A stretch of DNA of 64,000 bases from Serratia rubidaea. GTDB lineage: Bacteria > Pseudomonadota > Gammaproteobacteria > Enterobacterales > Enterobacteriaceae. The translations under genes were made by a program, and so were the position numbers. Below, piece by piece: positions 11,411-22,366 of the stretch (position 1 is the stretch's first letter; each line of letters begins with the position of its first letter). Location: contig LR590463.1 in NCBI GenBank assembly GCA_901472405.1, positions 372,001-436,000 of the forward strand, written 5' to 3'. The notes below the pieces were generated by a model. That model ran no database searches. It was not told the origin of the DNA and saw only the letters and a program-made list of their open reading frames with translations.

Positions 11411-11457
11411 AGTCCACAGGCTACATGGTGAGGCGGATGATAGGTCTGCCATTGGCA

Positions 11458-12598
11458 TCAGGCGTCCCTCGGTAATCCCTTTTCTACTGCGCGTATTAAT
11501 CGTTTTTTCTGCGGGCTCTGCACCTCAACGCGGTGTTCGGCGCGGCGGGCCAGCTGTTGCTGCAGCGCCCACTCGATATGTTCATCCAGCAGTTCGCTTT
11601 GCCCCAGCCGGGTGCGCAGGGCGGTGACGACCTCTTCCTGATACGGCGCGTTGCCAAGTGCGACGGCAATATTACGCAGCCAGCGCAGATGGCCGATGCG
11701 GCGAATCGCCGATCCTTCGGTGATGCGCAGAAATTTTTCCTCGCTCCAGGCGAACAGATCGATAAGCTGCGGTGCATGCAGCGCCGCGCGCGGGCTGAAG
11801 TCCGCTTCGTCGGTCAACTGCGAGAAACGGTTCCACGGGCAAATCAGCTGGCAGTCGTCGCAGCCGTAGATACGGTTGCCCATCAGCGGACGAAACTCTT
11901 CGGGGATCGCCCCTTCCAGCTCAATGGTCAGATAAGAGATGCAGCGGCGGGCGTCAACGGTATACGGCTCCACGATGGCGCCGGTCGGGCAGGTGGTGAT
12001 GCAGGCCACGCAGCGGCCGCACTGCTCCTCTTGCGGCTGGTCGACCGGCAGGGGCAAATCAATCAGCAGTTCGCCGAGGAAGAACCATGAGCCGGCTTCC
12101 CGATTCAGAATCAGTGAGTGTTTACCAACCCAGCCAAATCCCGGCCTTGGCGGCTAACGGGCGTTCCATAATCGGCGCCGAGTCGACAAACGGACGGAAA
12201 TTCAGTTCGCCGCAATACTGCTGGATCTGTTCGCCGAGCTTTTTCAGGCGCTGGCGCAGCAGCTTGTGGTAGTCACGCCCCAGCGCATAGCGGCTGACAT
12301 AGCCGAGCTGCGGGTTGTTCAGCGTGCTGGCGAATGCCGCCTTGGCCGGCAGGTAGTTCATACGTACGCTGATCACCCGCAGGGTGCCGGGCAGCAGCTC
12401 ATGTGGCCGGGCGCGCAGCATGCCGTGGCGCGCCATCCACTCCATTTCTCCGTGGTACTGTTTATCAAGCCACGCCTGCAGTTTTGGCTCTTCAGCGCTG
12501 AGATCGGTATCGCAAATGCCAACCTGCTGGAAGCCTAGCGATTGCCCCCATTGCTTGATATGTTGGGCGAGTTGATGGAGATCGAGAGGGTGTGTCAT
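11458..12598 (-). CDS. queG: Epoxyqueuosine reductase QueG, frameshifted
   Basis: Cobalamin-dependent iron-sulfur enzyme that reduces epoxyqueuosine to queuosine at position 34 of tRNAs. The N-terminal 158 codons and the C-terminal part (CGRCVACITTCPTGA and CDDCQLICPWN, two [4Fe-4S] sets) match E. coli QueG but in different frames. One extra base in AAA at 12136-12138 breaks the sequence at AGIGWVGKHS. Repaired length is about 379 aa, as in E. coli. Its start overlaps the divergent nnr start by two bases. HEAT-like helices follow the clusters. Confidence 0.93.
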
Positions 12599-14111
12599 GA
12601 CGGGCCATAGTGAGAAACAATACGCTGTCAGTTTACCACACTCTGTCTGGCCTGCGGACTGGATCAGACAGGCGGAGCCGTTAGCGGCCGCCGCCGCCGG
12701 TATTTCGCTGTACGAACTGATGCTGCGTGCAGGTGCTGCGGCTTACCGTCTGGCCGGCGTTTGCTATCCGGCCGCGCGCCACTGGCTGGTGCTGTGCGGG
12801 CGTGGCAATAACGGCGGTGATGGTTACGTGGTCGCGCGGCTGGCCGCGGAGGCCGGCGTGCGGGTGACGCTGATCGCCGGCGCAGGTTCGCGTCCCTTGC
12901 CGGCTGAGGCGGCGATGGCGCGTCAGGCCTGGTTGGATGCCGGCGGTACGGAGCTGGCGGAAGACAGCCGCTGGCCGGCGGATATCGACCTGATTATCGA
13001 CGGTCTGCTGGGCAGCGGACTGACCAGCGCGCCGCGCGCGCCGGCGGCGACATTAATTGAGGCCGCTAACCGCAGCGGGCTGCCGATTGTGGCGTTGGAT
13101 ATTCCCTCCGGGCTGCTGGCGGCCAGCGGCGCCGCGCCCGGTGCGGCGATCCGTGCCGCTCACACCATGACCTTTATCGGGCTGAAGCCGGGACTGCTGA
13201 CCGGCCAGGCACGCGATTGGGTCGGGCAACTTCATCATAGTACGCTAGGATTATCTGAATGGCTGGCGCAGCAACCGGTGCAGATTCAGCGCGTTAGCGC
13301 TGCCGATCTGGCAGGATGGCTGCCGCCGCGGCGCCCGTGTTCGCACAAAGGCGAACATGGACGCTTGCTGTTGGTCGGCGGCGATCGCGGCTTGGGCGGC
13401 GCGATACGTATGGCCGCCGAAGCGGCGCTGCGCAGCGGTGCAGGATTGGTGCGAGTGCTTACTCACATTGATCATGTGGCGCCGCTGCTGACCGCGCGCC
13501 CCGAACTGATGGTGCAGGCGCTGGATGATGAGGCCCTGCAGCGGGCGTTGGCGTGGGCCGATGTCACGGTGATTGGCCCGGGCCTTGGTCAGGAGGCGTG
13601 GGGTCGGAATGCGCTGAAAGTTCTACAATCCAGCGATAAACCAACGTTATGGGATGCCGATGCGCTTAACCTGCTGGCATTAAATCCCGAGAAGCGTCAG
13701 AATCGTGTTATTACGCCGCATCCCGGCGAAGCGGCGCGGCTCTTGGGCTGCAGCACCGCCGAAATTGAAAGTGATCGCTTACTTGCCGTGCACCGTTTGG
13801 CGGCGGACTATGGCGGCGTTGCGGTGCTGAAAGGCGCGGGAACGCTGATCGCCGATGAGCACGGCGCGATGGCGATTGCCGACGTCGGCAACCCCGGCAT
13901 GGCGTCCGGCGGCATGGGCGACGTGCTGGCGGGCATTATCGGCGGATTGCTGGCGCAAAAGCTCTCGCTGTATGATGCCGCCTGCGCCGGTTGCGTGGTC
14001 CACGGCGTCGCCGCGGATAGCGTGGCGGAAAAACAAGGAACCAGAGGGTTGCTGGCGACCGACTTACTGCCGGCGATCCCTTATTACGTTAATCCTCAGT
14101 TGGCAAAATAG
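12597..14111 (+). CDS. nnr: Bifunctional NAD(P)HX epimerase / ADP-dependent NAD(P)HX dehydratase
   Basis: Repairs hydrated NADH and NADPH. The N-terminal YjeF epimerase domain (about 1-220) has [16 protein letters not shown]. The C-terminal ribokinase-like dehydratase domain has the phosphate-binding [13 protein letters not shown] region and the conserved [19 protein letters not shown]. Length is 504 aa (E. coli 515, with a longer tail). First gene of the superoperon running through tsaE, amiB, mutL, miaA, hfq and hflXKC. It is divergent from queG, with overlapping start codons. Confidence 0.95.
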   Translation: MTGHSEKQYAVSLPHSVWPADWIRQAEPLAAAAAGISLYELMLRAGAAAYRLAGVCYPAARHWLVLCGRGNNGGDGYVVARLAAEAGVRVTLIAGAGSRPLPAEAAMARQAWLDAGGTELAEDSRWPADIDLIIDGLLGSGLTSAPRAPAATLIEAANRSGLPIVALDIPSGLLAASGAAPGAAIRAAHTMTFIGLKPGLLTGQARDWVGQLHHSTLGLSEWLAQQPVQIQRVSAADLAGWLPPRRPCSHKGEHGRLLLVGGDRGLGGAIRMAAEAALRSGAGLVRVLTHIDHVAPLLTARPELMVQALDDEALQRALAWADVTVIGPGLGQEAWGRNALKVLQSSDKPTLWDADALNLLALNPEKRQNRVITPHPGEAARLLGCSTAEIESDRLLAVHRLAADYGGVAVLKGAGTLIADEHGAMAIADVGNPGMASGGMGDVLAGIIGGLLAQKLSLYDAACAGCVVHGVAADSVAEKQGTRGLLATDLLPAIPYYVNPQLAK

Positions 14112-14121
14112 ATATTATCGA

Positions 14122-14583
14122 ATGAAAGAACTCGTGTTACCTCTGCCGGATGAGGCAGCGACGGTTGAATTGGGGGCCGCGTTGGCGCAGGCGTGCGATC
14201 GGGCCAGCGTCATTTATCTCTATGGTGATTTGGGCGCCGGTAAAACGACCTTCAGCCGTGGTTTCCTGCAGGCGCTGGGCCATCAGGGCAATGTGAAAAG
14301 CCCGACCTATACGCTGGTGGAGCCTTATGCGCTGGAGCCGCTGTCGGTCTATCACTTTGATCTGTACCGGCTGGCCGACCCCGAAGAACTCGAATTTATG
14401 GGCATTCGCGACTACTTTGCGCAGAATGCCATTTGCCTGGTGGAGTGGCCGCAGCAGGGGGCCGGCGTATTGCCGGCGCCGGATCTGGCGCTGCATCTGA
14501 GCTACCAGGATCAAGGCCGGGAAGCGCGTCTGGACGCGCTGTCCGACTACGGCAGCCAACTCATCGACCGAATCCACGGGTAA
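14122..14583 (+). CDS. tsaE: tRNA t6A biosynthesis ATPase TsaE
   Basis: Small P-loop ATPase that works with TsaB and TsaD to make N6-threonylcarbamoyladenosine at position 37 of ANN-decoding tRNAs. It has 153 aa, as in E. coli. Walker [10 protein letters not shown] is at residues 35-43, followed by the conserved [10 protein letters not shown] and FDLYRL. The start MKELVLPLP lies 10 bases after the nnr stop; a longer open frame upstream is only nnr read out of frame. Essential in E. coli. Confidence 0.96.
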   Translation: MKELVLPLPDEAATVELGAALAQACDRASVIYLYGDLGAGKTTFSRGFLQALGHQGNVKSPTYTLVEPYALEPLSVYHFDLYRLADPEELEFMGIRDYFAQNAICLVEWPQQGAGVLPAPDLALHLSYQDQGREARLDALSDYGSQLIDRIHG

Positions 14584-14599
14584 CAGGGATGACGCCAAC

Positions 14600-16361
14600 A
14601 TGATGTATGGACTAAAGAAATTCCTGAGCATGGCGCTGATCGTCGTGATGGGGCTGTTCGGCCCGTCGCTGGCGCTGGCGGCGTCATCGTCGCTGGCGGA
14701 TATCAAAGTCACCAACGCCCAGCGGGAAGCGACCGTTGCGGTCAGCTTTAACGGCCCGCCGGCCTATGCGTTCTTCCCGCTGCACGGGCCGGAGCGCGTG
14801 GTGCTGGACGTGAACCAGAGCGGCAAAGTCAGCGGCCTGCCGCTGAACTTTAGCGGTCAGAATCTGGTGAAACGCATCCGTTCCAGCGCGCCGAAAGATG
14901 CGCAGAGCGTGCGTTTGGTGTTTGAACTGACGCAGCGAGCAAAAACCCGCGCCGTCACGCGGCAGAACGGCAACGTGTATACCGTGGTGTTCACCATTAC
15001 CGCCACCGGCGGCAATAATAATGTGGTGCGCCAGGCGCCGGCGCCGGCACCTGCGGCCAGTAAGCCGCTGGTCAGCAAGCCGGTGGTGACGAAAACGGAA
15101 GAGCCGGTGCGCCGCGTGGCGCCGTCCAGCTCATCCGGCAGCAACCCGTTTAAGGAAAAACCGACCGTGGTGGCCGGCACCGCGACGGCGGAAACGCCGC
15201 GCAGCAGCCGGGTATCTGCCGGTTCGGGCAACCGCGTGGTCGTGGCGATCGACGCCGGCCACGGCGGTCAGGATCCCGGTGCGCTGGGGCAGAACGGGCT
15301 GCGCGAAAAGAACGTGACCATCGCCGTTGCCCGCCGCCTGGAGGCGCTGCTGGATGACGATCCGATGTTCAAACCGGTGCTGACGCGTACCGGCGACTAC
15401 TTTGTGTCGGTAATGGGCCGCTCGGAAGTAGCGCGCAAGCAGGGGGCCAACGTGCTGGTGTCGATCCACGCGGACTCGGCGCCGAACCGCAGCGCGACGG
15501 GCGCCTCGGTGTGGGTGCTGAACAACCGCCGCGCCAACAGTGAAATGGCCAACTGGCTGGAACAGCATGAGAAACAGTCCGAGCTGCTGGGCGGCGCAGG
15601 CGATCTGCTGGCCAGCAACCAGGCGGATCCGTATCTCAGCCAGGCGGTGCTGGACCTGCAGTTCGGCCATTCGCAGCGCGTGGGGTATGACGTGGCGGTG
15701 AAGGTGCTGAGTGAAATGCGCACCATCGGCGTATTGCACAAGAGTCGTCCGCAGCCGGCCAGCCTCGGCGTGCTGCGTTCGCCGGATATTCCTTCCCTGC
15801 TGGTGGAAACCGGCTTTATCAGTAACCCTTCGGAGGAGCGACTGCTGGGCAGTAGCGACTATCAGGAGAAGATTGCCAAGGCGATTCATCGCGGCCTGCG
15901 CAGCTACTTCCTGTCGCATCCGCTGCAAGCCGACCCAAAGGTGGAAAACCGACCGCTGGACGTCGCAGCGGCGGTTAATACGGCTTCACCAGACGTCAGC
16001 AGCAGTTACCGGGGTAAAAACGCAGACTCACGTTGTGCGCAGGGGGGAAACGCTCTCTGCGATTGCCCGCCGTTACGGCACCAGCATGACGGCGCTGCAT
16101 AACCTTAATCATTTGAAAAAAGACGGCGTCTGGGTCGGACAGCGCCTGAAAGTACCGGCGGCGGGGGCCGCCGCCGGTACTCAGCGCAGTGCGAAAACCG
16201 CCGGCGTCAGCAAGACGTCGCGGCATAAGGTGGTGCGCGGCGATACGCTGTCGTCCATTGCCGCGCACTATGGCGTTAGCGTCACCGCCCTGAAAAGCGC
16301 CAATCGTCTGAAGTCGGACGTCGCGCCGCTGGATCGGACGCTGACCATTCCGCATACCTGA
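14600..16361 (+). CDS. amiB: N-acetylmuramoyl-L-alanine amidase AmiB, frameshifted before LysM domains
   Basis: Periplasmic amidase that splits septal peptidoglycan during division, activated by EnvC. A signal peptide ([19 protein letters not shown]) is followed by an AMIN domain, a Pro/Ala linker and the zinc amidase_3 domain ([24 protein letters not shown]). After the amidase the frame breaks: an extra A in AAAAA at 16016-16020 separates two LysM repeats ([18 protein letters not shown] and [17 protein letters not shown]). Repaired length is about 586 aa. E. coli AmiB (445 aa) lacks the LysM repeats; I recall them in Serratia and Yersinia. Confidence 0.92.
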
Positions 16362-16380
16362 ACCATCAAGGGGAACCCGC

Positions 16381-18266
16381 ATGTCAATCCAGGTGTTACC
16401 GCCGCAGCTCGCTAACCAGATCGCCGCCGGGGAAGTGGTTGAGCGCCCGGCGTCGGTGGTGAAAGAGCTGGTGGAGAACAGTCTGGATGCCGGCGCCACG
16501 CGCATCGATATCGAGATTGAACGCGGCGGCGCCAAGCTGATCCGCATTCGCGATAACGGCTGCGGCATTGGTAAAGAGGAGCTGGCGCTGGCGCTGGCGC
16601 GGCACGCCACCAGTAAAATCACCACGCTTGACGATCTGGAAGCGATTATCAGCCTCGGCTTTCGCGGTGAGGCGCTGGCCAGCATCAGCTCGGTATCGCG
16701 TCTGACGCTGACCTCGCGCACCGCTCAGCAGCAGGAGGCCTGGCAGGCTTACGCCGAAGGGCGCGAGCAGGCGGTGACGGTCAAGCCGGCGGCGCATCCG
16801 GTAGGCAGTACGCTGGAAGTGTTGGATCTGTTTTACAACACGCCGGCGCGGCGCAAATTTATGCGCACCGAAAAAACCGAATTCGGCCATATCGACGAAG
16901 TGGTGCGGCGCATTGCGCTGGCGCGTTTCGACGTGGCGATCACCCTCAGCCACAACGGCAAGCTGGTGCGCCAGTACCGTGCGGCGAAGGAAGAGAGCCA
17001 GTATGAGCGCCGCCTGGCCAGCATCTGCGGCCGGCGTTTTTACAGCATGCGCTGGCGGTTTCCTGGCAGCACGGCGATTTAACCATCCGCGGCTGGGTGG
17101 CGGATCCGGCCGGCGCGCGGGCGCTTGGCGATATGCAGTACTGCTACGTCAACAGCCGGATGATGCGCGACCGGCTGATCAACCACGCGATCCGTCAGGC
17201 GTATCAGGACCAGCTGCAGGATGAGCAGCAGCCGGCTTACGTGCTGTATCTGGAGGTTGATCCGCATCAGGTGGACGTCAACGTGCACCCCGCCAAGCAT
17301 GAGGTGCGTTTCCATCAGGCGCGTCTGGTGCATGATTTTATCTATCAGGCGGTGACCACGGTGCTGCAGCAGGTGGGGCAGGCGTCGCTGCCGCTGACGG
17401 AAGAGACGCCGCAGGAACCGGCGCCGGCCTGGCAGCCGGAAAACCGCGTGGCCGCCGGCGGCAATCACTTTTCCCAGCCGGCGGCGGAGAGCGCGCCGCG
17501 GCGTGAAACGACGCCTGCCGCGCCGGTGCGCGAGCGGGCGCCGCAGAGCTATCACGGCGCGGCGGGTTATCAGAAGCGTGAAGGCGAGCTGTACGGACGC
17601 CTGATGCAGGCAACGCCTGAAGCGTCGCCGGCCGCCGCCGCCGAGAAACCGCCGCTGTTCCCGCCGGCCAAGACGACGCCAACGCCGCAGGAACCGGCGC
17701 TGGCGGGCAGTCAGCACGGCTTCGGCCGGGTGTTGATGGTGTATCCGCCGTGCTACGCGCTGGTGGAACAGCAGCAGCGTCTGTCGCTGCTGAATCTGCC
17801 GGTGGCTGAGCGCTGGCTGCGCCAGGCGCAGCTGACGCCGCCGGAAGAGGGATTGCGCCCGCAGCCGCTGCTGATCCCGGTCAAACTGACGCTGGAGAAA
17901 GCGGAGGTTGCCGCCTGTACGGCGCATCAGGCGCTGCTGGCGAAAATGGGGATGGAGCTGCAGGTCGATCACGGCCGTGTGACCCTGCGCGCGGTGCCTT
18001 TACCGTTACGCCAACAAAATTTACAAAAGTTGATTCCGGAACTGTTAGGCTATCTGGCCGACCATAAAGCGATGTCGCCTGACGTGCTGGCCACCTGGTT
18101 CGCCCGCCATCTTGGCAGCGAGCATGAGCAGTGGAACGCCTCGCAAGCGATACAATTACTGACCGACGTTGAACGACTTTGCCCGCAGCTGGTCAAAGCA
18201 CCACCGAGCGGTCTTTTACAACCTGTTGATTTACAGGCTGCACTGGCAGCCCTTACACATGACTGA
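16381..18266 (+). CDS. mutL: DNA mismatch repair protein MutL, frameshifted
   Basis: Links MutS mismatch recognition to MutH nicking and UvrD unwinding. The GHKL ATPase motifs are clear in the N-terminal part ([35 protein letters not shown]). After residue 217 one C is missing (GGCCGGCG at 17029-17036, expected GGCCCGGCG), and the frame resumes with [17 protein letters not shown]. The C-terminal dimerisation domain is complete. Repaired length is about 628 aa (E. coli 615). If the lesion were real the strain would be a mutator, but nearby genes show the same kind of error. It overlaps miaA by 8 bases. Confidence 0.93.
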
Positions 18267-19200
18267 AACAGCAATAACGCCGCGTCCTCCGGCGATTTTT
18301 ATTATGGGGCCGACGGCGTCGGGCAAGACCGCACTGGCGATGGCGCTGCGCGAGCAGCTGCCGGTGGAGCTGATCAGCGTCGATTCGGCGCTGATTTACC
18401 GCGGGATGGATATCGGCACCGCCAAGCCGAGCGCCGAAGAGCTGGCGCAGGCGCCGCACCGGCTGATCGATATTCGCGATCCCGCCGAGGCTTATTCCGC
18501 CGCGGACTTCCGCACCGACGCGCTGCAAGAGATGGCCGAGATTACCGCCGCCGGGCGCATCCCGCTGCTGGTGGGCGGCACCATGCTGTATTTCAAGGCG
18601 TTGCTGGAAGGACTTTCCCCGCTGCCGTCCGCCGATGCGGCGGTGCGCGAGCGCATTGAGCAGCAGGCCGCAGAGCAGGGCTGGGAGGCGCTGCATCGGC
18701 AGTTGCAGCAGATAGATCCGGTAGCGGCGTTAAGAATTCATCCGAATGATCCGCAGAGACTGACCAGAGCACTGGAAGTTTTTTTTATTTCGGGTAAAAC
18801 TTTAACGGAACTGACTAAAATTTCGGGTGAATCGTTGCCGTATCATGTTCACCAATTTGCGATAGCGCCGAACAGCCGTGAGTTGTTGCATCAACGCATT
18901 GAGCTGCGGTTCCATCAAATGTTGGCGGCAGGTTTTGAGACGGAAGCGCGCGCACTTTTCGCGCGGGGTGATTTGCATACGGATTTGCCCTCCATTCGCT
19001 GTGTCGGTTACCGCCAGATGTGGTCATATCTGTCTGGCGAAATTAGTTACGATGAGATGGTTTATCGTGGTATTTGCGCAACGCGTCAGTTGGCCAAGCG
19101 CCAAATGACCTGGTTACGGGGCTGGGAGTCAGTCCGCTGGCTGGACAGCGAAAAGCCGGGAGAGGCTTTGGCGTCGGTGACACAGGTTGTTAGTGCATAG
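18259..19200 (+). CDS. miaA: tRNA dimethylallyltransferase MiaA
   Basis: Adds a dimethylallyl group to A37 of tRNAs that read UNN codons, the first step of ms2i6A. The 313-aa product (E. coli 316) has the P-loop [27 protein letters not shown] and the C-terminal [13 protein letters not shown]. The start at 18259 ([14 protein letters not shown]) overlaps the end of mutL by 8 bases, as in E. coli; an upstream in-frame ATG lies inside mutL and is not used. Confidence 0.96.
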   Translation: MTETAITPRPPAIFIMGPTASGKTALAMALREQLPVELISVDSALIYRGMDIGTAKPSAEELAQAPHRLIDIRDPAEAYSAADFRTDALQEMAEITAAGRIPLLVGGTMLYFKALLEGLSPLPSADAAVRERIEQQAAEQGWEALHRQLQQIDPVAALRIHPNDPQRLTRALEVFFISGKTLTELTKISGESLPYHVHQFAIAPNSRELLHQRIELRFHQMLAAGFETEARALFARGDLHTDLPSIRCVGYRQMWSYLSGEISYDEMVYRGICATRQLAKRQMTWLRGWESVRWLDSEKPGEALASVTQVVSA

Positions 19201-19303
19201 GCTGAGTGATTGTGTACAATTGATGAGTATTCAGCGCGCAAATTTTTTTAGGTCGTACATTTTAGAGCCGACAGGTTCTTAGTTACAAACAACAAGCAAA
19301 TAA

Positions 19304-19624
<321 letters not shown>

Positions 19625-19722
19625 GGCGCATTGCAAGACAACCATGACGGGGAACATAAGCAGCCGTGCGCTGTTTATGTCCCCCACGCTCGCGGTTGAT
19701 ATCCGTTTGAGAGGTTGCACGC

Positions 19723-21003
19723 TTGTTTGACCGTTATGAAGCCGGTGAGCAGGCCGTACTGGTTCATATCTATTTCTCGCAGGACAAAGATACGGAAGAT
19801 CTCAGCGAATTTGAGTCGCTGGTCTCTTCAGCCGGTGTTCAGGCTTTGCAAGTGGTAACTGGCAGCCGCAAAGCCCCACACCCAAAGTACTTTGTCGGTG
19901 AAGGAAAGGCCGAAGAAATTGCAGATGCGGTGAAAGCCAGCGGCGCGTCTGTTGTCCTGTTTGATCATGCCCTTTCCCCGGCGCAGGAAAGAAACCTGGA
20001 ACGGCTGTGTGAATGCCGGGTTATCGACCGCACCGGGTTAATTCTAGACATCTTTGCCCAGCGCGCCCGTACCCATGAAGGCAAGCTGCAGGTAGAGCTG
20101 GCGCAGCTGCGCCATATCGCCACGCGCCTGGTGCGCGGCTGGACGCACCTGGAGCGTCAGAAAGGGGGGATCGGCCTGCGCGGGCCGGGGGAAACCCAAT
20201 TAGAGACCGACCGTCGTTTGTTGCGCGATCGTATCAGCTTGATTCTGCGCCGCCTGGAGCGGGTAGAGAAGCAGCGTGAACAAGGCCGACGGGCGCGTAC
20301 CCGCGCCGACGTGCCGACCGTCTCACTGGTCGGCTATACCAACGCCGGAAAATCCACCCTGTTCAACCGTATGACATCCGCCGAGGTTTACGCGGCGGAT
20401 CAGCTGTTTGCCACGCTGGATCCCACGTTGCGGCGCATCGACGTCGCAGACGTCGGCGATACGGTGTTGGCGGATACCGTAGGGTTTATCCGGCATCTTC
20501 CGCACGACCTGGTCGCCGCCTTTAAGGCGACGCTGCAGGAAACGCGGCAGGCATCGTTGCTGCTGCATGTGATCGACGCCGCAGACAGCCGCGTTGACGA
20601 GAACATTGAAGCCGTCAATAGCGTGCTGACCGAGATAGAGTCGGACGAGATACCTACACTGTTGGTAATGAACAAAATAGATATGCTGGATGACTTTGTT
20701 CCGCGTATCGACCGCAACGATGAAAATTTACCGATCCGCGTGTGGCTGTCCGCCGTCAGCGGGGAAGGTATTCCGTTGTTGTATCAGGCGTTGACGGAGC
20801 GCTTATCGGGGGAAATCGCGCATCACGAGCTGCGCTTACCGCCACAGGCAGGCCGTCTTCGTAGCCGTTTTTACCAGCTTCAGGCAATCGAAAAAGAGTG
20901 GAACGAAGAAGACGGCAGCATTGGCATGGTGGTGCGTATGCCGATAGTGGAGTGGCGTCGCCTGTGTAAACAGGAACACGATCTGATTAACTTTATAGTA
21001 TGA
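19723..21003 (+). CDS. hflX: Ribosome-splitting GTPase HflX
   Basis: Heat-induced GTPase that binds the ribosome and splits stalled 70S particles. At 426 aa it equals E. coli HflX. The N-terminal domain has [17 protein letters not shown], the linker [19 protein letters not shown], and the GTPase domain [25 protein letters not shown] and NKIDML. The start is TTG at 19723 (TTG TTT GAC CGT TAT), read as [10 protein letters not shown] to match the family; no ATG start fits. Confidence 0.96.
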   Translation: MFDRYEAGEQAVLVHIYFSQDKDTEDLSEFESLVSSAGVQALQVVTGSRKAPHPKYFVGEGKAEEIADAVKASGASVVLFDHALSPAQERNLERLCECRVIDRTGLILDIFAQRARTHEGKLQVELAQLRHIATRLVRGWTHLERQKGGIGLRGPGETQLETDRRLLRDRISLILRRLERVEKQREQGRRARTRADVPTVSLVGYTNAGKSTLFNRMTSAEVYAADQLFATLDPTLRRIDVADVGDTVLADTVGFIRHLPHDLVAAFKATLQETRQASLLLHVIDAADSRVDENIEAVNSVLTEIESDEIPTLLVMNKIDMLDDFVPRIDRNDENLPIRVWLSAVSGEGIPLLYQALTERLSGEIAHHELRLPPQAGRLRSRFYQLQAIEKEWNEEDGSIGMVVRMPIVEWRRLCKQEHDLINFIV

Positions 21004-21118
21004 TCATATCCTGTTACATTTGTGCACTCGGTCTGCGGGCGTTATAGGGGCGGCAAATTGTTGCTGTGGCCCGCGCGTGAACCTGAAGTACCCAATCACA
21101 GAATAATGGAGCTAAAAC

Positions 21119-22363
21119 ATGGCGTGGAATCAGCCCGGTAATAACGGACAGGACCGCGACCCGTGGGGGAGCAGCAATAATAATGGCGGCAACTCTGGCG
21201 GTAACAAAGGCGGTCGTGATCAAGGGCCACCTGATTTAGACGATATCTTCCGCAAGCTGAGCAAGAAATTGAGCGGCCTGGGCGGAGGCAAAGGCTCTAA
21301 CGGCAATAATAGCGGCGGCGGTGCGGGCTTCAGCGGCCGTATCATCGGCATCGCGGCGGTTGCCGTGGTGGTGATCTGGGCGGCCAGCGGTTTCTATACC
21401 ATCAAGGAAGCGGAACGCGGCGTGGTTACGCGCTTCGGTAAGTTCAGCCATCTGGTGCAGCCGGGCCTGAACTGGAAGCCGACCTTTATCGATGAAGTGA
21501 AGGCGGTGAACGTGGAGTCGGTGCGCGAACTGGCGGCGTCCGGCGTGATGCTGACCTCCGATGAGAACGTGGTGCGGGTCGAGATGAACGTACAGTACCG
21601 CGTGACCGACCCGGAAGCGTACCTGTTCAGCGTGGTGAACGCTGACGACAGCCTGAGCCAGGCGACCGACAGCGCCCTGCGCGGGGTTATCGGCAAGTAC
21701 TCCATGGACCGCATCCTGACCGAAGGGCGTACCGTGGTGCGTAACGATACCCAGCGCATGCTGGAAGAGACCATTCGTCCGTACAAGATGGGCATCACGC
21801 TGCTGGACGTCAACTTCCAGGCGGCGCGTCCGCCGGAAGAGGTGAAGGCATCGTTCGATGATGCTATCGCCGCACGTGAAAACGAGCAGCAGTACATCCG
21901 TGAAGCGGAAGCCTACGCCAACGAAGTTCAGCCGCGTGCGAACGGCCAGGCGCAGCGTCTGCTGGAAGATGCCAAGGCGTATAAAGACCGTACCGTCCTG
22001 GAAGCCCAGGGTGAGGTGGCGCGCTTTGCCAAACTGTTGCCGGAATACAAGTCCGCGCCGGAAATCACCCGCGAGCGTCTGTATATCGAAACCATGGAAA
22101 AAGTCCTGAGCCATACCCGCAAGGTGCTGGTGAATGACAAAGGCAACAACCTGATGGTGCTGCCGTTGGAGCAGATGCTGCGTGGCCAGGCCGGCGCAGC
22201 CAGCGACAGCGGCAACAAAGACACCAGCCTGATTCGTCTTAACCCTGCGCCGTCGACTTCCGGCAGCAACGCCGGCAGTAAACCGCAGAACAGCGGTTCG
22301 GTTATGGACCAACGCCGGGCGAATGCGCAGCGTGACGATACCACTCGCGTAGGGAGACAGTAA
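21119..22363 (+). CDS. hflK: FtsH protease modulator HflK
   Basis: SPFH/prohibitin-family membrane protein that forms a cage with HflC around FtsH and limits its access to membrane substrates. An N-terminal cytoplasmic Gly/Asn-rich tail (residues 1-70) is followed by one membrane helix (about 79-98) and the band-7 domain in the periplasm. It has 414 aa (E. coli 419). The end is Ser/Asn rich and poorly ordered. It is followed after 3 bases by hflC. Confidence 0.96.
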   Translation: MAWNQPGNNGQDRDPWGSSNNNGGNSGGNKGGRDQGPPDLDDIFRKLSKKLSGLGGGKGSNGNNSGGGAGFSGRIIGIAAVAVVVIWAASGFYTIKEAERGVVTRFGKFSHLVQPGLNWKPTFIDEVKAVNVESVRELAASGVMLTSDENVVRVEMNVQYRVTDPEAYLFSVVNADDSLSQATDSALRGVIGKYSMDRILTEGRTVVRNDTQRMLEETIRPYKMGITLLDVNFQAARPPEEVKASFDDAIAARENEQQYIREAEAYANEVQPRANGQAQRLLEDAKAYKDRTVLEAQGEVARFAKLLPEYKSAPEITRERLYIETMEKVLSHTRKVLVNDKGNNLMVLPLEQMLRGQAGAASDSGNKDTSLIRLNPAPSTSGSNAGSKPQNSGSVMDQRRANAQRDDTTRVGRQ

Positions 22364-22366
22364 TCA

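Larger units (their letters stand above)
11148..11457. other. datA: Probable datA locus (DnaA titration / DnaA-ATP hydrolysis site)
   Basis: This 310-base gap has no plausible gene. It lies between the third tRNA-Gly gene and queG, the place I recall for datA in E. coli, where DnaA boxes and a bound IHF promote DnaA-ATP hydrolysis and prevent over-initiation. Two boxes fitting TTATNCACA are on the plus strand (11241-11249 and 11402-11410). Weaker ones are TTGTCCACG on the minus strand (11269-11277) and AAGTCCACA (11410-11418). An IHF-like site on the minus strand (11306-11318; AATCAA, 4 bases, ATA) sits between them in AT-rich DNA. AACGTTACC is repeated at 11284 and 11343. Function is inferred from position and motifs. 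Confidence 0.68.
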
